In this document: piece by piece, positions 9,876 to 23,855 of the stretch | Position numbering within the stretch: the stretch's first letter is position 1 | Layout of the letters: each line of letters begins with the position of its first letter | Source: Zeus faber | Lineage: Eukaryota; Chordata; Actinopteri; Zeiformes; Zeidae | DNA length: 64,000 nucleotides | Assembly (NCBI GenBank): GCA_960531495.1 | Contig: CAUIJY010000071.1 | Span: 620,001 to 684,000 of the forward strand | Reading direction: 5' to 3' | Notes under the pieces: model-generated | The model's database searches: none | The model's input: the letters and a program-made list of their open reading frames with translations, nothing else | Told to the model about the DNA's origin: nothing | Made by a program: the position numbers and the translations under genes

Positions 9876-11295
9876 CTAACATGTATTTGTGGAGTTATGA
9901 TCATTTTCATCATTGTGTGCACATGTGGGAAAAAACGCATTTTCAGCCGATTTAAACGTCGAAAAGGGGAATTGGTTAAACGCTTCAGTCATTACTCTGT
10001 GTGACAGTGTCAGACAGTTTAAATACAATGGTGAACTAGTATATCCTGCTAAAGTGTTGTTTGTCAAACAGTTTTAGGCCCATGTAAAATGTATTTGTCG
10101 AGTTATGATCATTTTCATCATTGTGTGCACATGTGGGAAAAAACGCATTTTCAGCCGATTTAAACGTCGAAAAGGGGAATTGGTTAAACGCTTCAGTCAT
10201 AACTCTGTGTGACAGTGTCAGACAGTTTAAATACAATGGTGAACTAGTATATGCTGCTAAAGCGTTGTTTGTCAAACAGTTTTAGGCCCAAACAACATGT
10301 ATTTGTCGAGGTATGAGCATTTTCAGAACATTGGACGGTTTGCTGTCTAGCTGAATTAGAGAAACACCGAACCATTGTCTCTTCAGAGGTGAATGATTCA
10401 GAATGCTGCAGTACAGCATTGAAATTTAATTAATGTGATGAACTATTATGTGCTTCCTAAGTTTTTCTCTCAGATTTCTATGCCCATCTAACATGTATTT
10501 CTGGAGTTATGATCATTTTCAGAACTTGTGACGGTTTGCTGTCTAACTGAATTAGAGAAACACCCAACCATTGTCTCTTCAGAGGTGAATGATTCAGAAT
10601 GCTGCAGTACAGCATAGAAATTTAATTAATATGATGAACTATTATGTGCTTCTTAAGTGTTTCTCACAGATTTCTAGGCCCATCTAACATGTATTTGTGG
10701 AGTTATGATCATTTTCATCATTGTGTGCACATGTGGGAAAAAACGCATTTTCAGCCGATTTAAACGTCGAAAAGGGGAATTGGTTAAACGCTTCAGTCAT
10801 TACTCTGTGTGACAGTGTCAGACAGTTTAAATACAATGGTGAACTAGTATATGCTGCTAAAGTGTTGTTTGTCAACCAGTTTTAGGCCCATCTAACATGT
10901 ATTTGTCGAGTTATGATCATTTTCATCATTATGTGTACATGTGGGAAAAAACGCATTTTCAGCCGATTTAAACGTCGAAAAGGGGAATTGCTTAAACGCT
11001 TCAGTCATTTCTCTGTGTGACAGTGTCAGACAGTTTAAATACAATGGTGAACTAGTATATGCTGCTAAAGCGTTGTTTGTCAAACAGTTTTAGGCCCATA
11101 CAACATGTATTTGACGAGGTATGAGCATTTTCAGAACATTGGACGGTTTGCTGTCTAGCTGAATTAGAGAAACACCGAACCATTGTCTCTTCAGAGGTGA
11201 ATGATTCAGAATGCTGCAGTACAGCATAGAAATTTAATTAATATGATGAACTATTATGTGCTTCTTAAGTGTTTCTCACAGATTTCTAGGCCCAT
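9876..11295. repeat. 1,420-bp 7-mer HOR, last copy (P + Q)
   Basis: P at 9876 carries private changes at 10045 (atatcctgct) and 10565 (cacccaacc). Q at 10684 is the gatttaaacg form. This is the last P-Q pair before the array becomes uninterrupted P units. Confidence 0.92.
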
Positions 11296-14200
11296 CTAAC
11301 ATGTATTTGTGGAGTTATGATCATTTTCATCATTGTGTGCACATGTGGGAAAAAACGCATTTTCAGCCGATTTAAACGTCGAAAAGGGGAATTGGTTAAA
11401 CGCTTCAGTCATTACTCTGTGTGACAGTGTCAGACAGTTTAAATACAATGGTGAACTAGTATATGCTGCTAAAGTGTTGTTTGTCAAACAGTTTTAGGCC
11501 CATGTAAAATGTATTTGTCGAGTTATGATCATTTTCATCATTGTGTGCACATGTGGGAAAAAACGCATTTTCAGCCGATTTAAACGTCGAAAAGGGGAAT
11601 TGGTTAAACGCTTCAGTCATAACTCTGTGTGACAGTGTCAGACAGTTTAAATACAATGGTGAACTAGTATATGCTGCTAAAGCGTTGTTTGTCAAACAGT
11701 TTTAGGCCCAAACAACATGTATTTGTCGAGGTATGAGCATTTTCAGAACATTGGACGGTTTGCTGTCTAGCTGAATTAGAGAAACACCGAACCATTGTCT
11801 CTTCAGAGGTGAATGATTCAGAATGCTGCAGTACAGCATTGAAATTTAATTAATGTGATGAACTATTATGTGCTTCCTAAGTTTTTCTCTCAGATTTCTA
11901 TGCCCATCTAACATGTATTTCTGGAGTTATGATCATTTTCAGAACTTGTGACGGTTTGCTGTCTAACTGAATTAGAGAAACACCGAACCATTGTCTCTTC
12001 AGAGGTGAATGATTCAGAATGCTGCAGTACAGCATAGAAATTTAATTAATATGATGAACTATTATGTGCTTCTTAAGTGTTTCTCACAGATTTCTAGGCC
12101 CATCTAACATGTATTTGTGGAGTTATGATCATTTTCATCATTGTGTGCACATGTGGGAAAAAACGCATTTTCAGCCGATTTAAACGTCGAAAAGGGGAAT
12201 TGGTTAAACGCTTCAGTCATTACTCTGTGTGACAGTGTCAGACAGTTTAAATACAATGGTGAACTAGTATATGCTGCTAAAGTGTTGTTTGTCAAACAGT
12301 TTTAGGCCCATGTAAAATGTATTTGTCGAGTTATGATCATTTTCATCATTGTGTGCACATGTGGGAAAAAACGCATTTTCAGCCGATTTAAACGTCGAAA
12401 AGGGGAATTGGTTAAACGCTTCAGTCATAACTCTGTGTGACAGTGTCAGACAGTTTAAATACAATGGTGAACTAGTATATGCTGCTAAAGCGTTGTTTGT
12501 CAAACAGTTTTAGGCCCAAACAACATGTATTTGTCGAGGTATGAGCATTTTCAGAACATTGGACGGTTTGCTGTCTAGCTGAATTAGAGAAACACCGAAC
12601 CATTGTCTCTTCAGAGGTGAATGATTCAGAATGCTGCAGTACAGCATTGAAATTTAATTAATGTGATGAACTATTATGTGCTTCCTAAGTTTTTCTCTCA
12701 GATTTCTATGCCCATCTAACATGTATTTCTGGAGTTATGATCATTTTCAGAACTTGTGACGGTTTGCTGTCTAACTGAATTAGAGAAACACCGAACCATT
12801 GTCTCTTCAGAGGTGAATGATTCAGAATGCTGCAGTACAGCATAGAAATTTAATTAATATGATGAACTATTATGTGCTTCTTAAGTGTTTCTCACAGATT
12901 TCTAGGCCCATCTAACATGTATTTGTGGAGTTATGATCATTTTCATCATTGTGTGCACATGTGGGAAAAAACGCATTTTCAGCCGATTTAAACGTCGAAA
13001 AGGGGAATTGGTTAAACGCTTCAGTCATTACTCTGTGTGACAGTGTCAGACAGTTTAAATACAATGGTGAACTAGTATATGCTGCTAAAGTGTTGTTTGT
13101 CAAACAGTTTTAGGCCCATGTAAAATGTATTTGTCGAGTTATGATCATTTTCATCATTGTGTGCACATGTGGGAAAAAACGCATTTTCAGCCGATTTAAA
13201 CGTCGAAAAGGGGAATTGGTTAAACGCTTCAGTCATAACTCTGTGTGACAGTGTCAGACAGTTTAAATACAATGGTGAACTAGTATATGCTGCTAAAGCG
13301 TTGTTTGTCAAACAGTTTTAGGCCCAAACAACATGTATTTGTCGAGGTATGAGCATTTTCAGAACATTGGACGGTTTGCTGTCTAGCTGAATTAGAGAAA
13401 CACCGAACCATTGTCTCTTCAGAGGTGAATGATTCAGAATGCTGCAGTACAGCATTGAAATTTAATTAATGTGATGAACTATTATGTGCTTCCTAAGTTT
13501 TTCTCTCAGATTTCTATGCCCATCTAACATGTATTTCTGGAGTTATGATCATTTTCAGAACTTGTGACGGTTTGCTGTCTAACTGAATTAGAGAAACACC
13601 GAACCATTGTCTCTTCAGAGGTGAATGATTCAGAATGCTGCAGTACAGCATAGAAATTTAATTAATATGATGAACTATTATGTGCTTCTTAAGTGTTTCT
13701 CACAGATTTCTAGGCCCATCTAACATGTATTTGTGGAGTTATGATCATTTTCATCATTGTGTGCACATGTGGGAAAAAACGCATTTTCAGCCGATTTAAA
13801 CGTCGAAAAGGGGAATTGGTTAAACGCTTCAGTCATTACTCTGTGTGACAGTGTCAGACAGTTTAAATACAATGGTGAACTAGTATATGCTGCTAAAGTG
13901 TTGTTTGTCAAACAGTTTTAGGCCCATGTAAAATGTATTTGTCGAGTTATGATCATTTTCATCATTGTGTGCACATGTGGGAAAAAACGCATTTTCAGCC
14001 GATTTAAACGTCGAAAAGGGGAATTGGTTAAACGCTTCAGTCATAACTCTGTGTGACAGTGTCAGACAGTTTAAATACAATGGTGAACTAGTATATGCTG
14101 CTAAAGCGTTGTTTGTCAAACAGTTTTAGGCCCAAACAACATGTATTTGTCGAGGTATGAGCATTTTCAGAACATTGGACGGTTTGCTGTCTAGCTGAAT

Positions 14201-17200
14201 TAGAGAAACACCGAACCATTGTCTCTTCAGAGGTGAATGATTCAGAATGCTGCAGTACAGCATTGAAATTTAATTAATGTGATGAACTATTATGTGCTTC
14301 CTAAGTTTTTCTCTCAGATTTCTATGCCCATCTAACATGTATTTCTGGAGTTATGATCATTTTCAGAACTTGTGACGGTTTGCTGTCTAACTGAATTAGA
14401 GAAACACCGAACCATTGTCTCTTCAGAGGTGAATGATTCAGAATGCTGCAGTACAGCATAGAAATTTAATTAATATGATGAACTATTATGTGCTTCTTAA
14501 GTGTTTCTCACAGATTTCTAGGCCCATCTAACATGTATTTGTGGAGTTATGATCATTTTCATCATTGTGTGCACATGTGGGAAAAAACGCATTTTCAGCC
14601 GATTTAAACGTCGAAAAGGGGAATTGGTTAAACGCTTCAGTCATTACTCTGTGTGACAGTGTCAGACAGTTTAAATACAATGGTGAACTAGTATATGCTG
14701 CTAAAGTGTTGTTTGTCAACCAGTTTTAGGCCCATCTAACATGTATTTGTCGAGTTATGATCATTTTCATCATTATGTGTACATGTGGGAAAAAACGCAT
14801 TTTCAGCCGATGTAAACGTCGAAAAGGGGAATTGCTTAAACGCTTCAGTCATTTCTCTGTGTGACAGTGTCAGACAGTTTAAATACAATGGTGAACTAGT
14901 ATATGCTGCTAAAGCGTTGTTTGTCAAACAGTTTTAGGCCCATACAACATGTATTTGTCGAGGTATGAGCATTTTCAGAACATTGGACGGTTTGCTGTCT
15001 AGCTGAATTAGAGAAACACCGAACCATTGTCTCTTCAGAGGTGAATGATTCAGAATGCTGCAGTACAGCATTGAAATTTAATTAATGTGATGAACTATTA
15101 TGTGCTTCCTAAGTTTTTCTCTCAGATTTCTATGCCCATCTAACATGTATTTCTGGAGTTATGATCATTTTCAGAACTTGTGACGGTTTGCTGTCTAACT
15201 GAATTAGAGAAACACCGAACCATTGTCTCTTCAGAGGTGAATGATTCAGAATGCTGCAGTACAGCATAGAAATTTAATTAATATGATGAACTATTATGTG
15301 CTTCTTAAGTGTTTCTCACAGATTTCTAGGCCCATCTAACATGTATTTGTGGAGTTATGATCATTTTCATCATTGTGTGCACATGTGGGAAAAAACGCAT
15401 TTTCAGCCGATTTAAACGTCGAAAAGGGGAATTGGTTAAACGCTTCAGTCATTACTCTGTGTGACAGTGTCAGACAGTTTAAATACAATGGTGAACTAGT
15501 ATATGCTGCTAAAGTGTTGTTTGTCAAACAGTTTTAGGCCCATGTAAAATGTATTTGTCGAGTTATGATCATTTTCATCATTGTGTGCACATGTGGGAAA
15601 AAACGCATTTTCAGCCGATTTAAACGTCGAAAAGGGGAATTGGTTAAACGCTTCAGTCATAACTCTGTGTGACAGTGTCAGACAGTTTAAATACAATGGT
15701 GAACTAGTATATGCTGCTAAAGCGTTGTTTGTCAAACAGTTTTAGGCCCAAACAACATGTATTTGTCGAGGTATGAGCATTTTCAGAACATTGGACGGTT
15801 TGCTGTCTAGCTGAATTAGAGAAACACCGAACCATTGTCTCTTCAGAGGTGAATGATTCAGAATGCTGCAGTACAGCATTGAAATTTAATTAATGTGATG
15901 AACTATTATGTGCTTCCTAAGTTTTTCTCTCAGATTTCTATGCCCATCTAACATGTATTTCTGGAGTTATGATCATTTTCAGAACTTGTGACGGTTTGCT
16001 GTCTAACTGAATTAGAGAAACACCGAACCATTGTCTCTTCAGAGGTGAATGATTCAGAATGCTGCAGTACAGCATAGAAATTTAATTAATATGATGAACT
16101 ATTATGTGCTTCTTAAGTGTTTCTCACAGATTTCTAGGCCCATCTAACATGTATTTGTGGAGTTATGATCATTTTCATCAATGTGTGCACATGTGGGAAA
16201 AAACGCATTTTCAGCCGATTTAAACGTCGAAAAGGGGAATTGGTTAAACGCTTCAGTCATTACTCTGTGTGACAGTGTCAGACAGTTTAAATACAATGGT
16301 GAACTAGTATATGCTGCTAAAGTGTTGTTTGTCAAACAGTTTTAGGCCCATGTAAAATGTATTTGTCGAGTTATGATCATTTTCATCATTGTGTGCACAT
16401 GTGGGAAAAAACGCATTTTCAGCCGATTTAAACGTCGAAAAGGGGAATTGGTTAAACGCTTCAGTCATAACTCTGTGTGACAGTGTCAGACAGTTTAAAT
16501 ACAATGGTGAACTAGTATATGCTGCTAAAGCGTTGTTTGTCAAACAGTTTTAGGCCCAAACAACATGTATTTGTCGAGGTATGAGCATTTTCAGAACATT
16601 GGACGGTTTGCTGTCTAGCTGAATTAGAGAAACACCGAACCATTGTCTCTTCAGAGGTGAATGATTCAGAATGCTGCAGTAGAGCATTGAAATTTAATTA
16701 ATGTGATGAACTATTATGTGCTTCCTAAGTTTTTCTCTCAGATTTCTATGCCCATCTAACATGTATTTCTGGAGTTATAATCATTTTCAGAACTTGTGAC
16801 GGTTTGCTGTCTAACTGAATTAGAGAAACACCGAACCATTGTCTCTTCAGAGGTGAATGATTCAGAATGCTGCAGTACAGCATAGAAATTTAATTAATAT
16901 GATGAACTATTATGTGCTTCTTAAGTGTTTCTCACAGATTTCTAGGCCCATCTAACATGTATTTGTGGAGTTATGATCATTTTCATCATTGTGTGCACAT
17001 GTGGGAAAAAACGCATTTTCAGCCGATTTAAACGTCGAAAAGGGGAATTGGTTAAACGCTTCAGTCATTACTCTGTGTGACAGTGTCAGACAGTTTAAAT
17101 ACAATGGTGAACTAGTATATGCTGCTAAAGTGTTGTTTGTCAAACAGTTTTAGGCCCATGTAAAATGTATTTGTCGAGTTATGATCATTTTCATCATTGT

Positions 17201-18567
17201 GTGCACATGTGGGAAAAAACGCATTTTCAGCCGATTTAAACGTCGAAAAGGGGAATTGGTTAAACGCTTCAGTCATAACTCTGTGTGACAGTGTCAGACA
17301 GTTTAAATACAATGGTGAACTAGTATATGCTGCTAAAGCGTTGTTTGTCAAACAGTTTTAGGCCCAAACAACATGTATTTGTCGAGGTATGAGCATTTTC
17401 AGAACATTGGACGGTTTGCTGTCTAGCTGAATTAGAGAAACACCGAACCATTGTCTCTTCAGAGGTGAATGATTCAGAATGCTGCAGTACAGCATTGAAA
17501 TTTAATTAATGTGATGAACTATTATGTGCTTCCTAAGTTTTTCTCTCAGATTTCTATGCCCATCTAACATGTATTTCTGGAGTTATGATCATTTTCAGAA
17601 CTTGTGACGGTTTGCTGTCTAACTGAATTAGAGAAACACCGAACCATTGTCTCTTCAGAGGTGAATGATTCAGAATGCTGCAGTACAGCATAGAAATTTA
17701 ATTAATATGATGAACTATTATGTGCTTCTTAAGTGTTTCTCACAGATTTCTAGGCCCATCTAACATGTATTTGTGGAGTTATGATCATTTTCATCATTGT
17801 GTGCACATGTGGGAAAAAACGCATTTTCAGCCGATTTAAACGTCGAAAAGGGGAATTGGTTAAACGCTTCAGTCATTACTCTGTGTGACAGTGTCAGACA
17901 GTTTAAATACAATGGTGAACTAGTATATGCTGCTAAAGTGTTGTTTGTCAAACAGTTTTAGGCCCATGTAAAATGTATTTGTCGAGTTATGATCATTTTC
18001 ATCATTGTGTGCACATGTGGGAAAAAACGCATTTTCAGCCGATTTAAACGTCGAAAAGGGGAATTGGTTAAACGCTTCAGTCATAACTCTGTGTGACAGT
18101 GTCAGACAGTTTAAATACAATGGTGAACTAGTATATGCTGCTAAAGCGTTGTTTGTCAAACAGTTTTAGGCCCAAACAACATGTATTTGTCGAGGTATGA
18201 GCATTTTCAGAACATTGGACGGTTTGCTGTCTAGCTGAATTAGAGAAACACCGAACCATTGTCTCTTCAGAGGTGAATGATTCAGAATGCTGCAGTACAG
18301 CATTGAAATTTAATTAATGTGATGAACTATTATGTGCTTCCTAAGTTTTTCTCTCAGATTTCTATGCCCATCTAACATGTATTTCTGGAGTTATGATCAT
18401 TTTCAGAACTTGTGACGGTTTGCTGTCTAACTGAATTAGAGAAACACCGAACCATTGTCTCTTCAGAGGTGAATGATTCAGAATGCTGCAGTACAGCATA
18501 GAAATTTAATTAATATGATGAGCTATTATGTGCTTCTTAAGTGTTTCTCACAGATTTCTAGGCCCAT
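11296..18567. repeat. Nine consecutive 808-bp AABB units
   Basis: Unit starts are 11296, 12104, 12912, 13720, 14528, 15336, 16144, 16952 and 17760. Eight are P (A1-A2-B1-B2). The unit at 14528 is a hybrid: A1, A3 (14736, tgtacatg and gatgtaaacg), a B at 14944 that begins like the one after Q (catacaac) but has the B1 gtcgag head and gcattgaaat, then B2. The unit at 16144 has private bases at 16181, 16682 and 16779, and 18522 carries gagct for gaact. Otherwise the units look identical. This is the most homogeneous part of the window. Confidence 0.94.
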
Positions 18568-19179
18568 CTAACATGTATTTGTGGAGTTATGATCATTTTC
18601 ATCATTGTGTGCACATGTGGGAAAAAACGCATTTTCAGCCGATTTAAACGTCGAAAAGGGGAATTGGTTAAACGCTTCAGTCATTACTCTGTGTGACAGT
18701 GTCAGACAGTTTAAATACAATGGTGAACTAGTATATGCTGCTAAAGTGTTGTTTGTCAAACAGTTTTAGGCCCATGTAAAATGTATTTGTCGAGTTATGA
18801 TCATTTTCATCATTATGTGTACATGTGGGAAAAAACGCATTTTCAGCCGATTTAAACGTCGAAAAGGGGAATTGCTTGAACGCTTCAGTCAGTACTCTGT
18901 GTGACAGTGTCAGACAGTTTAAATACAATGGTGAACTAGTATATGCTGCTGAAGCGTTGTTTGTCAAACAGTTTTAGGCCCATACAACATGTATTTGTCG
19001 AGGTATGAGCATTTTCAGAACATTGGACTGTTTGCTGTCTAGCTGAATTAGAGAAACACCGAACCATTGTCTATTCAGAGGTGAATGATTCAGAATGCTG
19101 TAGTAGAGCATAGAAATTTAATTAATATGATGAACTATTATGTGCTTCTTAAGTGTTTCTCACAGATTTCTAGGCCCAT
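18568..19179. repeat. W block (AAB): first A5-B5 cassette
   Basis: A1 is followed by an A at 18776 with a gtaaaatg head but an A5 body (tgtacatg, gcttgaacg, cagtact, gctgaagcg), then B5 at 18984 (ggactg at 19029, ctattcag, tagtagagc). Compared with U (A1-A4-A5-B5) it equals a fusion of the A4 head to the A5 body, a 208-bp deletion. It marks the start of the complex zone. Confidence 0.92.
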
Positions 19180-20599
19180 CTAACATGTATTTGTGGAGTT
19201 ATGATCATTCTCATCATTGTGTGCACATGTGGGAAAAAACGCATTTTCAGCCGATTTAAATGTCGAAAAGGGGAATTGCTTGAACGCTTCAGTCATTACT
19301 CTGTGTGACAGTGTCAGACAGTTTAAATACAATGGTGAACTAGTATATGCTGCTAAAGTGTTGTTTGTCAACCAGTTTTAGGCCCATCTAACATGTATTT
19401 GTCGAGTTATGATCATTTTCATCATTATGTGTACATGTGGGAAAAAACGCATTTTCAGCCGATTTAAACGTCGAAAAGGGGAATTGCTTAAACGCTTCAG
19501 TCATTTCTCTGTGTGACAGTGTCAGACAGTTTAAATACAATGGTGAACTAGTATATGCTGCTAAAGCGTTGTTTGTCAAACAGTTTTAGGCCCATACAAC
19601 ATGTATTTGACGAGGTATGAGCATTTTCAGAACATTGGACGGTTTGCTGTCTAGCTGAATTAGAGAAACACCGAACCATTGTCTCTTCAGAGGTGAATGA
19701 TTCAGAATGCTGCAGTACAGCATAGAAATTTAATTAATATGATGAACTATTATGTGCTTCTTAAGTGTTTCTCACATATTTCTAGGCCCATCTAACATGT
19801 ATTTGTGGAGTTATGATCATTTTCATCATTGTGTGCACATGTGGGAAAAAACGCATTTTCAGCCGATTTAAACGTCGAAAAGGGGAATTGGTTAAACGCT
19901 TCAGTCATTACTCTGTGTGACAGTGTCAGACAGTTTAAATACAATGGTGAACTAGTATATGCTGCTAAAGTGTTGTTTGTCAAACAGTTTTAGGCCCATG
20001 TAAAATGTATTTGTCGAGTTATGATCATTTTCATCATTGTGTGCACATGTGGGAAAAAACGCATTTTCAGCCGATTTAAACGTCGAAAAGGGGAATTGGT
20101 TAAACGCTTCAGTCATAACTCTGTGTGACAGTGTCAGACAGTTTAAATACAATGGTGAACTAGTATATGCTGCTAAAGCGTTGTTTGTCAAACAGTTTTA
20201 GGCCCAAACAACATGTATTTGTCGAGGTATGAGCATTTTCAGAACATTGGACGGTTTGCTGTCTAGCTGAATTAGAGAAACACCGAACCATTGTCTCTTC
20301 AGAGGTGAATGATTCAGAATGCTGCAGTACAGCATTGAAATTTAATTAATGTGATGAACTATTATGTGCTTCCTAAGTTTTTCTCTCAGATTTCTATGCC
20401 CATCTAACATGTATTTCTGGAGTTATGATCATTTTCAGAACTTGTGACGGTTTGCTGTCTAACTGAATTAGAGAAACACCGAACCATTGTCTCTTCAGAG
20501 GTGAATGATTCAGAATGCTGCAGTACAGCATAGAAATTTAATTAATATGATGAACTATTATGTGCTTCTTAAGTGTTTCTCACAGATTTCTAGGCCCAT
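19180..20599. repeat. Q' + P (AAB + AABB, 1,420 bp)
   Basis: Q' at 19180 is A6 (cattctcatc, aaatgtcg, gcttgaacg), A3 (19388) and B3 (19596). P follows at 19792. A private G-to-T lies at 19777 (cacatatt). This equals the last two elements of the 22-mer unit, so it looks like the right end of a 22-mer copy whose start is missing. Confidence 0.91.
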
Positions 20600-23035
20600 C
20601 TAACATGTATTTGTGGAGTTATGATCATTTTCATCATTGTGTGCACATGTGGGAAAAAACGCATTTTCAGCCGATTTAAACGTCGAAAAGGGGAATTGGT
20701 TAAACGCTTCAGTCATTACTCTGTGTGACAGTGTCAGACAGTTTAAATACAATGGTGAACTAGTATATGCTGCTAAAGTGTTGTTTGTCAACCAGTTTTA
20801 GGCCCATCTAACATGTATTTGTCGAGTTATGATCATTTTCATCATTATTTGTACATGTGGGAAAAAACGCATTTTCAGCCGATATAAACGTCGAAAAGGG
20901 GAATTGGTTAAACGCTTCAGTCATAACTCTGTGTGACAGTGTCAGACAGTTTAAATACAATGGTGAACTAGTATATGCTGCTAAAGCGTTGTTTGTCAAA
21001 CAGTTTTAGGCCCATACAACATGTATTTGACGAGGTATGAGCATTTTCAGAACATTGGACGGTTTGCTGTCTAGCTGAATTAGAGAAACACCGAACCATT
21101 GTCTCTTCAGAGGTGAATGATTCAGAATGCTGCAGTACAGCATAGAAATTTAATTAATATGATGAACTATTATGTGCTTCTTAAGTGTTTCTCACAGATT
21201 TCTAGGCCCATCTAACATGTATTTGTGGAGTTATGATCATTTTCATCATTGTGTGCACATGTGGGAAAAAACGCATTTTCAGCCGATTTAAACGTCGAAA
21301 AGGGGAATTGGTTAAACGCTTCAGTCATTACTCTGTGTGACAGTGTCAGACAGTTTAAATACAATGGTGAACTAGTATATGCTGCTAAAGTGTTGTTTGT
21401 CAACCAGTTTTAGGCCCATCTAACATGTATTTGTCGAGTTATGATCATTTTCATCATTGTGTGCACATGTGGGAAAAAACGCATTTTCAGCCGATTTAAA
21501 CGTCGAAAAGGGGAATTGGTTAAACGCTTCAGTCATAACTCTGTGTGACAGTGTCAGACAGTTTAAATACAATGGTGAACTAGTATATGCTGCTAAAGCG
21601 TTGTTTGTCAAACAGTTTTAGGCCCAAACAACATGTATTTGTCGAGGTATGAGCATTTTCAGAACATTGGACGGTTTGCTGTCTAGCTGAATTAGAGAAA
21701 CACCGAACCATTGTCTCTTCAGAGGTGAATGATTCAGAATGCTGCAGTACAGCATTGAAATTTAATTAATGTGATGAGCTATTATGTGCTTCCTAAGTTT
21801 TTCTCTCAGATTTCTATGCCCATCTAACATGTATTTCTGGAGTTATGATCATTTTCAGAACTTGTGACGGTTTGCTGTCTAACTGAATTAGAGAAACACC
21901 GAACCATTGTCTCTTCAGAGGTGAATGATTCAGAATGCTGCAGTACAGCATAGAAATTTAATTAATATGATGAACTATTATGTGCTTCTTAAGTGTTTCT
22001 CACAGATTTCTAGGCCCATCTAACATGTATTTGTGGAGTTATGATCATTTTCATCATTGTGTGCACATGTGGGAAAAAACGCATTTTCAGCCGATTTAAA
22101 CGTCGAAAAGGGGAATTGGTTAAACGCTTCAGTCATTACTCTGTGTGACAGTGTCAGACAGTTTAAATACAATGGTGAACTAGTATATGCTGCTAAAGTG
22201 TTGTTTGTCAACCAGTTTTAGGCCCATCTAACATGTATTTGTCGAGTTATGATCATTTTCATCATTGTGTGCACATGTGGGAAAAAACGCATTTTCAGCC
22301 GATTTAAACGTCGAAAAGGGGAATTGGTTAAACGCTTCAGTCATTACTCTGTGTGACAGTGTCAGACAGTTTAAATACAATGGTGAACTAGTATATGCTG
22401 CTAAAGCGTTGTTTGTCAAACAGTTTTAGGCCCATACAACATGTATTTGACGAGGTATGAGCATTTTCAGAACATTGGACGGTTTGCTGTCTAGCTGAAT
22501 TAGAGAAACACCGAACCATTGTCTCTTCAGAGGTGAATGATTCAGAATGCTGCAGTACAGCATAGAAATTTTATTAATATGATGAACTATTATGTGCTTC
22601 CTAAGTTTTTCTCTCAGATTTCTATGCCCATCTAACATGTATTTCTGGAGTTATGATCATTTTCAGAACTTGTGACGGTTTGCTGTCTAGCTGAATTAGA
22701 GAAACACCGAACCATTGTCTCTTCAGAGGTGAATGATTCAGAATGCTGTAGTACAGCATAGAAATTTAATTAATATGATGAACTATTATGTGCTTCTTAA
22801 GTGTTTCTCACAGATTTCTAGGCCCATCTAACATGTATTTGTGGAGTTATGATCATTTTCATCATTGTGTGCACATGTGGGAAAAAACGCATTTTCAGCC
22901 GATTTAAACGTCGAAAAGGGGAATTGGTTAAACGCTTCAGTCATTACTCTGTGTGACAGTGTCAGACAGTTTAAATACAATGGTGAACTAGTATATGCTG
23001 CTAAAGTGTTGTTTGTCAAACAGTTTTAGGCCCAT

Positions 23036-23243
23036 GTAAAATGTATTTGTCGAGTTATGATCATTTTCATCATTGTGTGCACATGTGGGAAAAAACGCAT
23101 TTTCAGCCGATTTAAACGTCGAAAAGGGGAATTGGTTAAACGCTTCAGTCATAACTCTGTGTGACAGTGTCAGACAGTTTAAATACAATGGTGAACTAGT
23201 ATATGCTGCTAAAGTGTTGTTTGTCAACAAGTTTTAGGCCCAT
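23036..23243. repeat. Reference A4 monomer
   Basis: A4 is the middle-type A found in U and V blocks. It has the gtaaaatg head and cataact of A2, but an aaagtg tail ending in caacaag, which runs into a ctaacatg junction. It occurs only at and beyond 22828, in 13 AAAB and both AAABB blocks. Confidence 0.93.
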
Positions 23244-23451
23244 CTAACATGTATTTGTCGAGTTATGATCATTTTCATCATTATGTGTACATGTGGGAAA
23301 AAACGCATTTTCAGCCGATTTAAACGTCGAAAAGGGGAATTGCTTGAACGCTTCAGTCAGTACTCTGTGTGACAGTGTCAGACAGTTTAAATACAATGGT
23401 GAACTAGTATATGCTGCTGAAGCGTTGTTTGTCAAACAGTTTTAGGCCCAT
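23244..23451. repeat. Reference A5 monomer
   Basis: Marks are gtcgag, tgtacatg, gcttgaacg, cagtact and gctgaagcg. It follows A4 and precedes B5. The copy at 33612 has a private G-to-T at 33705 (agggtaatt). Confidence 0.93.
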
Positions 23452-23647
23452 ACAACATGTATTTGTCGAGGTATGAGCATTTTCAGAACATTGGACGGTT
23501 TGCTGTCTAGCTGAATTAGAGAAACACCGAACCATTGTCTATTCAGAGGTGAATGATTCAGAATGCTGTAGTAGAGCATAGAAATTTAATTAATATGATG
23601 AACTATTATGTGCTTCTTAAGTGTTTCTCACAGATTTCTAGGCCCAT
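23452..23647. repeat. Reference B5 monomer
   Basis: This is a B with gtcgag head, ctattcag, tgtagtagagc (no CTGCAG) and a ttcttaag tail. Two alleles exist: ggacgg, as here, and ggactg at 19029, 35493, 37733, 42421 and 48321. Confidence 0.92.
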
Positions 23648-23855
23648 CTAACATGTATTTGTGGAGTTATGATCATTCTCATCATTGTGTGCACATGTGG
23701 GAAAAAACGCATTTTCAGCCGATTTAAATGTCGAAAAGGGGAATTGCTTGAACGCTTCAGTCATTACTCTGTGTGACAGTGTCAGACAGTTTAAATACAA
23801 TGGTGAACTAGTATATGCTGCTAAAGTGTTGTTTGTCAACCAGTTTTAGGCCCAT
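23648..23855. repeat. Reference A6 monomer
   Basis: This is the first A of Q' and U' blocks. It has an A1-like gtggag head, then cattctcatc, aaatgtcg and gcttgaacg, and an aaagtg tail. It is found at 19180, 23648, 29536, 33196, 35644, 37884, 40124, 42572, 47040, 48472, 52940 and 62478. Confidence 0.92.
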
